Origin: CBDCKR01 sp964572045
GTDB taxonomy: Bacteria; Gemmatimonadota; Gemmatimonadetes; Longimicrobiales; Gaopeijiaceae
DNA: 64,000 nt
Direction: 5' to 3'
Assembly: GCA_964572045.1 (NCBI GenBank)
Contig: CAZNEI010000006.1
Location: 1-64,000, forward strand
Shown: piece after piece, positions 7,740 through 16,467 of the stretch
How positions within the stretch are numbered: position 1 is the stretch's first letter
How the letters are laid out: the number at the start of each line of letters is the position of its first letter
Position numbers and translations under genes: made by a program
Notes under the pieces: model-generated
Told to the model about the DNA's origin: nothing
The model's input: the letters and a program-made list of their open reading frames with translations, nothing else
The model's database searches: none

Positions 7740-9422
7740 TCAGTTCGAGCTCGTGGCTCCGCCCTCCGTCGCTTCGGCGGCGGGCTCACCGGCCTGTGCC
7801 CGTAGGTCGCCAGCCTCCCGGAAGAGCTCCTCGGGCGACTCGGCGCCGTTCAGTAGCCCGATGGCGGTCTTGAGCTGAGCATCGCGGCCCCGGATCTGTT
7901 GGAAGGCATCTTCGCGGTCCCACGCCTGCAAGGCGATCTCCCGTTCCAACTGATGGATGACAAAGCGCCTGGCCATCGTGTAGTCGGCCCGATCCAGATC
8001 CACGTCGTAGTCCTCGACCAGGTCTTCGAAGAAGCGGTCGAGGTCAGCAGCGGACAGCTCGAAGCCGATCGTGAGCTCCGGGTGCTGCTGCACGTAGCTC
8101 ACAGCAAAGTTGAAGAGCGCCGTCGCGAAGACTCCCGCAGAGCGGAACACTTGCTGCACCGCCTCCTGCTCCGCACTCGAAAGAGTGTCCGGCATCACGG
8201 TGAGGTCCGGCGTAATCCCGCCACCGCCGTAGAGGGTCCGCCCTCCCATCGATTCGACGATCGGTCTCCCGTCGAGGTCGTCCAGAGCTATGCTCTGGCC
8301 ACTGAGCGCCAACGTCGAGCTCGCCGGACCCAAGACGGTCGCCTCCCCGTCACGCAATTGGGTGATGGATCGACCCACGGGGGTGTACCAACGTGCGGTG
8401 GTCAGCCGAAGGATATTGCCAGCGCTCAACCGATACAGAGTTTGCACCGACCCCTTGCCGAAGCTGCGTCCCCCGATGACGAGCGCCCGGTCGTGATCTT
8501 GCAGCGCCCCGGCCACGATCTCCGAGGCGCTCGCGCTGTTGCGGTTCAAGAGTACGGCGATGGGAAGGCCAGGAAGGAGTTCGGGCCCCGAGGCGGAGTA
8601 CTGCTCGGTCTGCCCGCGCGAGCGGCCTCTCGTCTCCAAGATGACGGAGCTGCTCGGCAGGAACATGTCGGCGACCCGCACTCCCTGGTCGAGGAGCCCG
8701 CCGGGGTTGTTGCGAAGATCCAGAATGAGCGACGTCATTCCCTGGGTCTGAAGGCCCTCGATCGCCTCGCGTATCTCACGGCCCGAGTTCTCGCTGAAGA
8801 CTTGCAGGGGGATGTATCCCACGCCGCGATCCACCATTAGCGAAAAGGGCACGGACCGGAGTTCGATGACCGCTCGGGTGAGCCTAAACGGGATCGACTC
8901 GCCCACACCAGGCCGGCGGACCGTCATCCGCACCTCGGTACCCGGAGTCCCGCGCAGCCGGTGGGCCGCCCGATCGGTGTCCCAGTCCTCCGCCGATTCG
9001 CCTTCGACTGAAATGATCTGATCGCCCGCGCGAATGCCGGCTCGGATCGCTGGTCCTCCGGGCAGGGGGGTGATGACCGTCACCCACCCGTCCCTCTTCA
9101 AGATCTCGAGTCCCACGCCTCCGTATTCGGCATCCGCTCCGCTCCGGAACCGGAAACTCTCCCAAGTCGCCGCATCGATGAACGACGTGTGTGGATCATC
9201 CAGGTCTTCCAGCACGCCGTCGATCGCGGATTCGACGAGATCAGACCGATCGACGGGGTCGACGAATCGCTCGGACACGTGCTCGATGACTTCCTGCAAC
9301 AGCCTCGCCTGTACATAAACGTTGGCCTCCTGACCCTCGCCCCGCTGGAGGAACCAACCCCCCGTGACGAAGGCGATGGCCAGCACAACGGCCGGTCCGA
9401 AGATCGATCTGGACTCTCTCAT
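7740..9422 (-). CDS. S41 carboxy-terminal processing peptidase (CtpA/Prc-like)
   Basis: Membrane-anchored periplasmic serine protease that trims protein C termini. About 560 residues from the ATG that begins MRESRSIFGPAVVLAIAFVT, which gives a single N-terminal membrane anchor; the frame is open further upstream but that part overlaps tmk and is not protein-like. Order: anchor (residues 8-25), PDZ domain (GGVGLEILKRDGWVTVITPL ... AGDQIISVEGE), then the protease core with catalytic Ser in NSASASEIVAGALQD and Lys in GGRSFGKGSVQ. The C terminus continues for about 200 residues past the core, ending in an Ala/Glu-rich tail. Lies about 40 bp after tmk. Confidence 0.92.
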   Translation of the reverse strand: MRESRSIFGPAVVLAIAFVTGGWFLQRGEGQEANVYVQARLLQEVIEHVSERFVDPVDRSDLVESAIDGVLEDLDDPHTSFIDAATWESFRFRSGADAEYGGVGLEILKRDGWVTVITPLPGGPAIRAGIRAGDQIISVEGESAEDWDTDRAAHRLRGTPGTEVRMTVRRPGVGESIPFRLTRAVIELRSVPFSLMVDRGVGYIPLQVFSENSGREIREAIEGLQTQGMTSLILDLRNNPGGLLDQGVRVADMFLPSSSVILETRGRSRGQTEQYSASGPELLPGLPIAVLLNRNSASASEIVAGALQDHDRALVIGGRSFGKGSVQTLYRLSAGNILRLTTARWYTPVGRSITQLRDGEATVLGPASSTLALSGQSIALDDLDGRPIVESMGGRTLYGGGGITPDLTVMPDTLSSAEQEAVQQVFRSAGVFATALFNFAVSYVQQHPELTIGFELSAADLDRFFEDLVEDYDVDLDRADYTMARRFVIHQLEREIALQAWDREDAFQQIRGRDAQLKTAIGLLNGAESPEELFREAGDLRAQAGEPAAEATEGGATSSN

Positions 9423-9462
9423 CCATGCTCCCGACTTCTCTTGGCTCGAACTTCCAAGAGAA

Positions 9463-10107
9463 CTAATCCGCGAGTCGAGCGAAAGTTGCGGGCATCTCGC
9501 GCCGTAGCGCGGCTCGGATCCGGGCGTGGACGTCGTCGACGGTTCCGCTGGCGTCGACGAGGCGTGCCCGCTCGTTTCGAGCGACGAGTTCGCGATATCC
9601 CAACCTGACCCTTTCGAGGAAGTCGCGTCCACCGAGCTCCAGACGATCGTGCTTCTTGCCCGCGGCCTCCTGACGGGCTCTGCCCGCATCTACAGGAAGG
9701 TCGAGGACCAGGTAGAGGTCGGGCACAAGGCCGTCCGTGGCGAAGTCGTCGAGAAGGCGCACCTTCCCCAAGTCGAGCCCTCTCCCGTACCCCTGGTACG
9801 CGTAGGTCGACATCGAGAAGCGGTCTGCAATGAGCAGCTCGCCCCGCTCCAGCGCAGGCCGCACGACGGTGCTCACGAAGGCGGTTCGCGCAGCCAGATA
9901 AAGGAACAGCTCCGTCTTGGGAGGCACGAAGAGCTCCGGGCGGTCCTGTACGACCTGGCGAATCGCTTCACCGACATCCGTGCCCCCGGGCTCGCGCCTG
10001 ACGGTGACGCTCAGACCCCCCTCCTGCATCCAACCGGCCAAGAGGCGCGCCTGGGTGGTCTTCCCCGCACCCTCCACCCCCTCGAGCGCGAGGAAAAGGC
10101 CACCCAT
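9463..10107 (-). CDS. tmk: thymidylate kinase
   Basis: Phosphorylates dTMP to dTDP for DNA synthesis. 214 residues, normal length. P-loop GVEGAGKTTQ at residues 10-19, the REPGGTDVGE motif, and DRFSMSTYAYQGYGRGL containing the DR(Y/F) signature. The LID region RQEAAGKKHDRLE carries basic residues. Starts one base after the stop of the inositol-phosphate synthase gene, so the two are surely co-transcribed. Confidence 0.96.
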   Translation of the reverse strand: MGGLFLALEGVEGAGKTTQARLLAGWMQEGGLSVTVRREPGGTDVGEAIRQVVQDRPELFVPPKTELFLYLAARTAFVSTVVRPALERGELLIADRFSMSTYAYQGYGRGLDLGKVRLLDDFATDGLVPDLYLVLDLPVDAGRARQEAAGKKHDRLELGGRDFLERVRLGYRELVARNERARLVDASGTVDDVHARIRAALRREMPATFARLAD

Positions 10108-10108
10108 G

Positions 10109-11422
10109 CTACTCGTAATACTCGCGCCCGAGGTGCGTGATCTGGTCCTCCCCAGCGAGCCAACGGAGGGTGTTCTTCAGCTTCCGGTGCTGGATGAAGA
10201 GGTCGTGCTCCGGGTACAGACCCGGAGCGCATTGGGGGCTCTTGAAGTAAAAGGAGAGCCATTCCTGAATCCCACCCAGCCCGGCACGACCCGCAAGATC
10301 CAAGAAGAGCGCAAGGTCGAGGACAAGCGGTGCCGCGAGGATGGAGTCCCGGCACAGGAAGTCCACCTTGATCTGCATGGGGTATCCCAGCCAACCAAAG
10401 ATGTCGAGGTTGTCCCACCCCTCCTTGTCGTCCCCACGCGGCGGATAGTAGTTGATACGCACCTTGTGGTAGATGTCCCCGTACAGATCCGGGTAGAGGT
10501 TCGGCTGGAGGATATGGTCGATCACGCCCAGCTTGGACCCTTCTTTTGTCTTGAAACTGTCCGGGTCGTCCAGGACCGCCCCATCCCGGTTCCCGAGGAT
10601 GTTCGTGCTGAACCACCCGTTGATCCCGAGCATCCGTGCCTTGAAGCCGGGTGCCAGGATCGTCTTCATGAGAGTTTGGCCCGTCTTGAAGTCCTTTCCG
10701 CCGATGGGAACGTCGTTTTCCTTCGCGTAGTTCTCGAAGGCGGGAAAGTCCGCAGACAGATTTGGGGCTCCGTTGGCGTAGGGAACGCCCTCCATCAGAG
10801 CGGCATAGGCATACAGCATGCTCGGGGCGATCGAGGGATCGTTCTCCTCCATCGCCTGCTCGAACGACTCCATCGTCTCGTGCGCCGGCCCCGGGCGGAG
10901 AAAGATCTCGGTGGACCCACACCACACCATCACCATCCGGTCACAACCGTGCTCTCGCCTGAAGTGCCTGATGTCCTCCCGGATCTGATCGGCGATCTCG
11001 CGCTTGTCCGCTCCCCTTTTCTTGTTGGGGCCATCCAGCCGGGTCACGTAGTCCCTGTCGAACGCCGCAGGCATCGGCTCAATCGCCGAGAGCTCCTGCT
11101 TGATCGGATCGAGGTGCTCAGCTCGGAGTACGCCAGCCGTCACCGCACTCTCGTAGGCGTTGTCGGGAATCGGATCCCATCCTGCGAAGACGAGCTGATC
11201 GAGGCCGGCGAGCTCGATGAACTCCCTAATCAGCGGCGTTCGCTTCTCGGTCCTCTGGCCTAACCGGATGGTGTTCATCTGCGTAAGGCTACCAACCGGC
11301 TGGGCTAGCCCTTTCCGCACGAGCAGCACCCCGGCGATCGTCGTCGTGGCCACAGCCCCCATCCCGGGGAGCAGGACGCCCAGGCGCCCGCCGGCTGACT
11401 GGATTTCCGGATGTTCGTTCAC
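10109..11422 (-). CDS. ino1: inositol-3-phosphate synthase
   Basis: NAD-dependent enzyme that converts glucose 6-phosphate to 1L-myo-inositol 1(3)-phosphate. About 437 residues from a GTG with a strong ribosome site (GAGGAG, 6 nt upstream). The longer open frame upstream overlaps the next gene and was rejected. N-terminal NAD site LLPGMGAVATTTIAGV. The catalytic region holds GGKDFKTGQTLMKTILAPGF, INGWFSTNILGNRDG, SKLGVIDHILQPNLYPDLYG and VRINYYPPRGDDKEGWDNLD, all diagnostic of the family. Directly downstream of a CDP-alcohol phosphatidyltransferase, pointing to inositol phospholipid synthesis rather than catabolism. Confidence 0.95.
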   Translation of the reverse strand: MNEHPEIQSAGGRLGVLLPGMGAVATTTIAGVLLVRKGLAQPVGSLTQMNTIRLGQRTEKRTPLIREFIELAGLDQLVFAGWDPIPDNAYESAVTAGVLRAEHLDPIKQELSAIEPMPAAFDRDYVTRLDGPNKKRGADKREIADQIREDIRHFRREHGCDRMVMVWCGSTEIFLRPGPAHETMESFEQAMEENDPSIAPSMLYAYAALMEGVPYANGAPNLSADFPAFENYAKENDVPIGGKDFKTGQTLMKTILAPGFKARMLGINGWFSTNILGNRDGAVLDDPDSFKTKEGSKLGVIDHILQPNLYPDLYGDIYHKVRINYYPPRGDDKEGWDNLDIFGWLGYPMQIKVDFLCRDSILAAPLVLDLALFLDLAGRAGLGGIQEWLSFYFKSPQCAPGLYPEHDLFIQHRKLKNTLRWLAGEDQITHLGREYYE

Positions 11423-11453
11423 TGATATCTCCTCGATTCGCGGCTCCGGATCC

Positions 11454-12086
11454 CTACTCGTCCAGGGGCACGCCCGCCGCCTGTCTGTACACCCACAGGA
11501 TCCTTCTGATCGCCGTGTAGTTGGTGAGAGCAGCAAAGATCACGATGACACCGCTGATGACCAGTCCGTCCCAGCTGAGGCCGAAGATCAGAGACCCGAG
11601 GCCCAGGAGCACGACTCGCTCAGCCCTCTGCATGAGGCCGACCGAGCAATCGAGCCCCAGCGTTTCGGCCTTCGCCCGCGTGTAGCTGACCATGAGGGAA
11701 CCCGCCATGGCCAGCGCGATCAGGTAGATCATCCCAATGTTCAGGGGAGACATCTCGTACTGATTGTAGAGAGAGATCAGGCCGATGTAGATCGCCACCT
11801 CGCTGATCCGATCGAGCACTGAGTCGTAGAAGGCACCAAACTTGGACTGAAGGCCCGACTCGCGTGCCACCTGACCGTCGAAGATGTCATGGGCTCCCCC
11901 CAGGAGCACGAAGAACCCCGCGGTCCGCACGTGGTCGGTCCCGTAGAGGATCCCGGCAAGCATCGTCACCACAAAGCCGCTGGTGGTGATGAGGTTGGGA
12001 TGCACCCCTCTTCTCACCATCAAAGCCGTGAGCGGAGAGATGATCGGGTAGACCCGATCGCGCAGGTCGTCGAGGTTCTTTCGCAT
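11454..12086 (-). CDS. CDP-alcohol phosphatidyltransferase, probable phosphatidylinositol-phosphate synthase
   Basis: Integral membrane enzyme that moves a phosphatidyl group from CDP-diacylglycerol to an alcohol. 210 residues with several hydrophobic helices. The full family signature D-x2-DG-x2-AR-x8-G-x3-D-x3-D is intact, running from DIFDGQVAR to GAFYDSVLD. The alcohol substrate cannot be read from the motif. Because the next gene makes inositol 3-phosphate, phosphatidylinositol-phosphate synthase (as in mycobacteria) is the best inference. Phosphatidylglycerophosphate synthase is the main alternative. ATG start 26 bp after the upstream YlbF-family gene. Confidence 0.87.
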   Translation of the reverse strand: MRKNLDDLRDRVYPIISPLTALMVRRGVHPNLITTSGFVVTMLAGILYGTDHVRTAGFFVLLGGAHDIFDGQVARESGLQSKFGAFYDSVLDRISEVAIYIGLISLYNQYEMSPLNIGMIYLIALAMAGSLMVSYTRAKAETLGLDCSVGLMQRAERVVLLGLGSLIFGLSWDGLVISGVIVIFAALTNYTAIRRILWVYRQAAGVPLDE

Positions 12087-12112
12087 CTTCGCCTCGGAGG
12101 GGCGGACGGGCC

Positions 12113-12469
12113 TCAGGGCATGATGATCCGGCTCTGCGCGCCCTCCGCGATCCCCTCCTGGATCGTCTGGTTCACCTTGGACACGACCTTGTCGAAGTTG
12201 GCCTGAGCCGACACAACCCGCTGATACGTGGCGCTCGCTTGGAGTCGACCCACAGCGCCTTCGTAGCTCGCCCTGAGCTCGCCGTTCGGCTCCTCTCCTG
12301 CCCGGAGGGCCGCCTCGATCCGCTGTTCGAGGCCCTCCAGCTCGGTCTGGAGGCCGGCGAGCGTGCGGTCGTCGCCGCTCGACGAGACGGCAACTCTCAG
12401 GATCTCATATTCGTCCGTTTGGGCAAGGGCCCTGCCCAGGTCTCGGGCCATCTCCATTAATCGCGACAT
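12113..12469 (-). CDS. YlbF/YmcA family protein
   Basis: 118-residue, mostly helical, acidic soluble protein that fits the Com_YlbF family: N-terminal MARDLGRALAQTDEYEILR, a central glutamate-rich helix, and the C-terminal ANFDKVVSKVNQTIQEGI. In Bacillus the YlbF, YmcA and YaaT proteins form a complex that steers RNase Y and affects competence, sporulation and biofilm. Here the partner genes are not in view, so function is inferred only by family. Sits in an operon between prmC and the CDP-alcohol phosphatidyltransferase. Family call by pattern rather than by a catalytic motif. Confidence 0.72.
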   Translation of the reverse strand: MSRLMEMARDLGRALAQTDEYEILRVAVSSSGDDRTLAGLQTELEGLEQRIEAALRAGEEPNGELRASYEGAVGRLQASATYQRVVSAQANFDKVVSKVNQTIQEGIAEGAQSRIIMP

Positions 12470-12524
12470 TTCGCTGCCTATGGTTAGTGGACCCGGACCC
12501 CCTGCCCACGACCGGGTAGTCGGT

Positions 12525-13445
12525 TCACTCTTCGCTTCGCTCGGCCATCACAACTCTCTGCCGACCGCCTAGGTCGCGCTGAAGCCGAACCGGCGCGAAC
12601 GCACCGGCCTCTTCGATCATCTCGACCACGTGCGCAGCCTGATCCATGCCGATCTCAAGGGCCAGGAGCCCCCCTGGCCTCATCCGGTCAGGGGCGCTGG
12701 CCACCAAGGGCCGGAGCACGTCCAGGCCCTCGGCGCCGGCGAAGAGCGACCGGTCAGGCTCCCAATCACGGACTTCGGGCTCCAGGCGCGGCCTCTGTCC
12801 CACTTCCACGTAGGGCGGGTTCGAAACAACGACATCGAACCGCTCGCCCACCCTCAGGGGGTCGAACAAACCGCCCCGCCGGAACTCGACTTTCTGTTCA
12901 AGGGCGTACCGGCGAGCGTTCTCCTGCGCCACCTCAAGGGCCTCCGCCGATACGTCCGTGGCGACCACGCGCCCGCAGGCCCCCTCGGAAGCCAGAGAAA
13001 GCGCCACGGCGCCGCTCCCGGTCCCGATTTCCAGCACATCGCCAAGTCCTTCCGTCCGGCGGGCGGCCCACGCCAGCACCGCCTCTACCAGCACCTCGGT
13101 CTCCGGCCGCGGGATCATCACTCGCGGATCGGTGACCAATGCCAGGTCGCGGAAGTGCGTCCGACCAAGAATGTACTGTAGCGGCTCCCGGGCGGCCCGG
13201 CGACGGAGGAGCGGCTTGTAGGCCGCCCGTTCGTCTCTTGCGAGCGGCCGATCATGCTGCAAGTACAGCTGAAGTCGCTCGACTCCCAGAGCCTCAGCCA
13301 GTAACCACTCGGCATCCGGCCGGGCATTCTCCACGCCCTTCCCGGCAAGATACGCGGCACTCCAGAGAATCGTGCGGAGAATCGTCCACGACCCTTCGGG
13401 CACGACTTCTTCCCGGACCGGCACGGCTTCTTGGCGCGCCCTCAC
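12525..13445 (-). CDS. prmC: release factor glutamine N5-methyltransferase
   Basis: Methylates the glutamine of the GGQ motif in release factors 1 and 2. 306 residues. N-terminal helical domain (WLLAEALGVERLQLYL), substrate segment PLQYILGRTHFRDLALVTD followed by PRVMIPRPETE, SAM loop LEIGTGSGAVALSLA, and the catalytic VVSNPPYVE with the NPPY signature. GTG start forms a GTGA overlap with the stop codon of prfA, its substrate gene, matching the common prfA-prmC pair. Confidence 0.95.
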   Translation of the reverse strand: MRARQEAVPVREEVVPEGSWTILRTILWSAAYLAGKGVENARPDAEWLLAEALGVERLQLYLQHDRPLARDERAAYKPLLRRRAAREPLQYILGRTHFRDLALVTDPRVMIPRPETEVLVEAVLAWAARRTEGLGDVLEIGTGSGAVALSLASEGACGRVVATDVSAEALEVAQENARRYALEQKVEFRRGGLFDPLRVGERFDVVVSNPPYVEVGQRPRLEPEVRDWEPDRSLFAGAEGLDVLRPLVASAPDRMRPGGLLALEIGMDQAAHVVEMIEEAGAFAPVRLQRDLGGRQRVVMAERSEE

Positions 13446-14542
13446 CCTTCGTCGCTCCGGAGCCTCTCTTCCCGATGGGCGAGCTGCAGCGCCTCGATCA
13501 GTTGGCTCAAGTCACCGTCAAGCACTCGATCGAGCGCATAGAGAGTGAGCTTTATTCGGTGATCCGTGACGCGGCCCTGAGGAAAGTTGTAGGTCCGGAT
13601 CTTCGCCGACCGGTCGCCCACCCCCACCTGCGCCCGTCTCGTCCGTGACCGTTCTGCCTCCTGCTCCGCAACCCTCCGGTCCAAGAGGCGGCTCCGGAGG
13701 ACCCTTAGTGCCTTCGCCTTGTTCTTATGTTGCGACTTCTCGTCCTGGCAGGAAACGACCAGGCCGGTGGGAAGGTGTGTGATACGGACCGCGGAATCCG
13801 TGGTGTTCACGGATTGTCCCCCCGGCCCAGAGGAGCGGAAGACATCGATCCGCAGATCCTTCGGATCGACTTCGATATCGACCTCGTCGGCCTCCGGCAA
13901 CACCGCCACCGTCGCGGCCGAGGTGTGAATTCGGCCCTGGCTCTCCGTCTCGGGAACCCGCTGGACGCGGTGAACGCCCGACTCGCAACGGAGGCGACCG
14001 TAGACGCCCTTGCCTCTGACTGTGAAGATGACCTCCTTGATCGAGCCTGGGATTCCCTCGGAGAAGGTCATGAGCTCAGTGGTCCACCCCTCGCGCTCCG
14101 CTGCCCTCTGGTACATGCGAAAGAGGTCGTTGGCGAAGAGACCCGCTTCGTCGCCCCCCGTCCCGGCCCGGATCTCAACAACCGCCGCACGGTCGTCGAG
14201 CGGATCGCTGGGTGCCAAGAGCTTTCGAACTCGGTCCTCCAAGGTCTCGATCTGTCGGACGAGGGACGCGATTTCGTCCCCGGCAAGCGAGCGCATCTCC
14301 GGGTCGTCGGCTTCGGCGAGCAGCTCCTGGGCTCCGTTGTACTCGTGGAGAAGCCCAAGAAGGCGGTCAGCGACTCGGATCACGGGCTCAAGCTCGGCCC
14401 GCTCCTGCCCCAGGATTCGAAGGCGATCGACGTTTCGGATGACGTCCGGGTTGGAGAGTTCTTCGTCCAGTCCCCGGAATCGCCTTTGAGCCTCATGAAG
14501 ACGATCGAGAAGACGCTTGTCGACTCTTCCGGGGGTACCCAT
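13442..14542 (-). CDS. prfA: peptide chain release factor 1
   Basis: Recognises UAA and UAG and triggers peptide release. 366 residues, normal length. The catalytic GGQ loop is in RSSGPGGQSVNTTDSAVRI. The codon-reading PxT motif appears as PET in HRVQRVPETESQGRIHTSAA, where E. coli has PAT. The N-terminal coiled region and the acidic VDIEVDPKDLRIDVFR strand are typical. Starts 24 bp after rpmE. Confidence 0.96.
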   Translation of the reverse strand: MGTPGRVDKRLLDRLHEAQRRFRGLDEELSNPDVIRNVDRLRILGQERAELEPVIRVADRLLGLLHEYNGAQELLAEADDPEMRSLAGDEIASLVRQIETLEDRVRKLLAPSDPLDDRAAVVEIRAGTGGDEAGLFANDLFRMYQRAAEREGWTTELMTFSEGIPGSIKEVIFTVRGKGVYGRLRCESGVHRVQRVPETESQGRIHTSAATVAVLPEADEVDIEVDPKDLRIDVFRSSGPGGQSVNTTDSAVRITHLPTGLVVSCQDEKSQHKNKAKALRVLRSRLLDRRVAEQEAERSRTRRAQVGVGDRSAKIRTYNFPQGRVTDHRIKLTLYALDRVLDGDLSQLIEALQLAHREERLRSDEG

Positions 14543-14566
14543 AGGCCGATCAGACCTGATTCCCTC

Positions 14567-14773
14567 CTATATGCCTGCCTTCTCGTACTTCTTCATGAAG
14601 CGCTCGACCCGTCCCGCCGTGTCGACAAGCCGCTGCTTGCCCGTATAGAACGGGTGGCAGGCGGAGCAGATGTCGGTGTGCACGCTGGGTTGGGTTGCCC
14701 TGGTCTCGAATGCGTGCCCGCATGAGCAAGTGACCTTGGCCGGCACGTACTGGGGGTGGATGCCCTCTTTCAT
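14567..14773 (-). CDS. rpmE: 50S ribosomal protein L31 (zinc-binding type)
   Basis: 68 residues from the ATG opening MKEGIHPQYVPAKVTCSCG, preceded by a GGAG ribosome site 8 nt away. The open frame extends upstream but that part is not L31. Four zinc cysteines are present (CSC at 16-18 and CSAC at 37-40), making it the C+ form, followed by HPFYTGKQRLVDTAGRVERF, the L31 signature. Lies just before prfA; about 115 bp without a gene separate it from lnt. Confidence 0.96.
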   Translation of the reverse strand: MKEGIHPQYVPAKVTCSCGHAFETRATQPSVHTDICSACHPFYTGKQRLVDTAGRVERFMKKYEKAGI

Positions 14774-14889
14774 CGATCGATCTCCGGTCTTCTCAACGAA
14801 AAGCGGGCCGGGAGCCCCAGCGAGAACATCCCGCGGGAACCCTCGCCCGCTCTTCAGCCTTGGCAATATAGGAATCCCGTGAAGCGAGT

Positions 14890-16467
14890 TCAAGCGAGCC
14901 TGCGGCGCTCGGCACCTGCTACGGAGATGAGCGTCACGAGCAACGCCCCGAGCCCTGCCACATCCCCTGTGCGAGTGTAAAGGGTCGTCACGTCGCTGGT
15001 CAGGAGTGTCGCCTCAGTCACGTCACGTGTGAACAACTCCGTCTTCTCTTCGACCCGTCCCCGGGGGTCCACGAAGAACGAGACACCGGTGTTGGCGGCT
15101 CGAGCGATCCCCACGCGATTCTCGATGGCACGCATCACGAGGTGCGCGGGGTGCTGCCAGAGAGCTGTGGTCCGTGCGTACCAGGGTTCGCCCCCAAACC
15201 AGGCATCATTTGTAAGGTTCACAAGCACGTCGGCTCCCTCCTGCCGGAACCGCCTGGAGTGTCCGGGATAGGCCGATTCGTAGCACACCAAGGTGCCAAA
15301 TCGGGATCCACCAGCCATCGATCCCAACGGCCAGTCGTCACCCCGCCCGTACTGACGGAACTCCTCCTCTCTTTCGACCCACGAGATCGGAACGAATGGC
15401 ACCCGCTCCACGAGAGGAACGAGTCGGTGCTTGTCGTACCGGAAGGGTGTCAGGGAGCCGTCTCCCGTCGTGAGGAAGGCCGAGTTGAAGGGCATCAGCC
15501 CCTGTGCGGCCGCTTCGCCTTCTCCGATGGCCCCGAAGAGCACGGGAGCACCCCATCGTGCGGCGACGCGAAGCACGCGTCGTCGCAGCTCGTCATCCTG
15601 CTCGATCGGCGCGAGGATCGCACCCTCAGGCCACACGACCAGCTCGAGGGCACGGGCGCGGCCGGCCTCGGAGGGTGCACCGGGCGTAGGGGCCAGGAGC
15701 TCAAGCGCCGCCAGTGTGCGGTCGATCGAGGTTGCCTGGTCGAGCCGGACGGGCCCGGAGATGTTGGGCTGAACCGCGACGACCCGGCCGACGACCCGTA
15801 GTGGCAGGGTGTTCGCACGCCAGTGGCCCCATCCAGCGGGGACGGCCAGAACGACGACAAACGCTGCGGCGAACGCCAGGGCCCTCGGGCGCCCCCGCTC
15901 GGCGCGGGCCGCGAGCACGACCTCGGCCAGCAGGCCGTTCAGGAGCGCCAGCCAGAAGGTGACTCCGCGCGCTCCGATGAGCTCGGCTATGCCGACCAGT
16001 TCAGGGAACGCTGTGAGCGACGTACCCAGACCCATCCAGGGAAAAGCCAGTTCTCCAGGAGCATGCGCCCGAAGCCACTCGAGGCACGTCCACGCTGAAG
16101 GGAGGGCAAGCCACAACGGCACTCCCCCTCGACGCACCATGCGGTGCAGAGCCCACGCGAACGAGCCTGCACCAAGGGAGAGGACCGCGACGACGGCTAG
16201 GTAGACGGGGATCGCCCACGCGGTGAACGACACCAGCGCCGCAGCGATCCAATGAAGGAGGAGCCCGAAGTATAGGAGTCCAAACCAGAGCCCACCCCCG
16301 AACGCCGTGCCCGCGTCACTGCGCGCCGCGCCGCGGTCGACCGTCCAGACCGCGACCGGGACAAGAGCCACGAACGAAGGGATGAGGAGGTGCAGCGGCG
16401 GGAAGGCGCTGAAGAGCAGGACGGCCGAGACGGCGGGAAGGAGCCGATTCCCGGACGCCGTGATCAT
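14890..16467 (-). CDS. lnt: apolipoprotein N-acyltransferase
   Basis: Inner-membrane enzyme that adds the third acyl chain to the N-terminal cysteine of lipoproteins so that the Lol system can move them to the outer membrane. 525 residues from the ATG whose ATGA overlaps the stop of the upstream DUF4105 gene. About 6-7 hydrophobic segments in the first 210 residues, then the periplasmic nitrilase domain. The catalytic triad is intact: Glu281 (LVVWPEGAIL), Lys346 (FRYDKHRLVPLVERVPFVP) and Cys395 (FGTLVCYESAYPG). A final membrane helix sits near the C terminus (VAGLGALLVTLISVAG). Confidence 0.95.
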   Translation of the reverse strand: MITASGNRLLPAVSAVLLFSAFPPLHLLIPSFVALVPVAVWTVDRGAARSDAGTAFGGGLWFGLLYFGLLLHWIAAALVSFTAWAIPVYLAVVAVLSLGAGSFAWALHRMVRRGGVPLWLALPSAWTCLEWLRAHAPGELAFPWMGLGTSLTAFPELVGIAELIGARGVTFWLALLNGLLAEVVLAARAERGRPRALAFAAAFVVVLAVPAGWGHWRANTLPLRVVGRVVAVQPNISGPVRLDQATSIDRTLAALELLAPTPGAPSEAGRARALELVVWPEGAILAPIEQDDELRRRVLRVAARWGAPVLFGAIGEGEAAAQGLMPFNSAFLTTGDGSLTPFRYDKHRLVPLVERVPFVPISWVEREEEFRQYGRGDDWPLGSMAGGSRFGTLVCYESAYPGHSRRFRQEGADVLVNLTNDAWFGGEPWYARTTALWQHPAHLVMRAIENRVGIARAANTGVSFFVDPRGRVEEKTELFTRDVTEATLLTSDVTTLYTRTGDVAGLGALLVTLISVAGAERRRLA

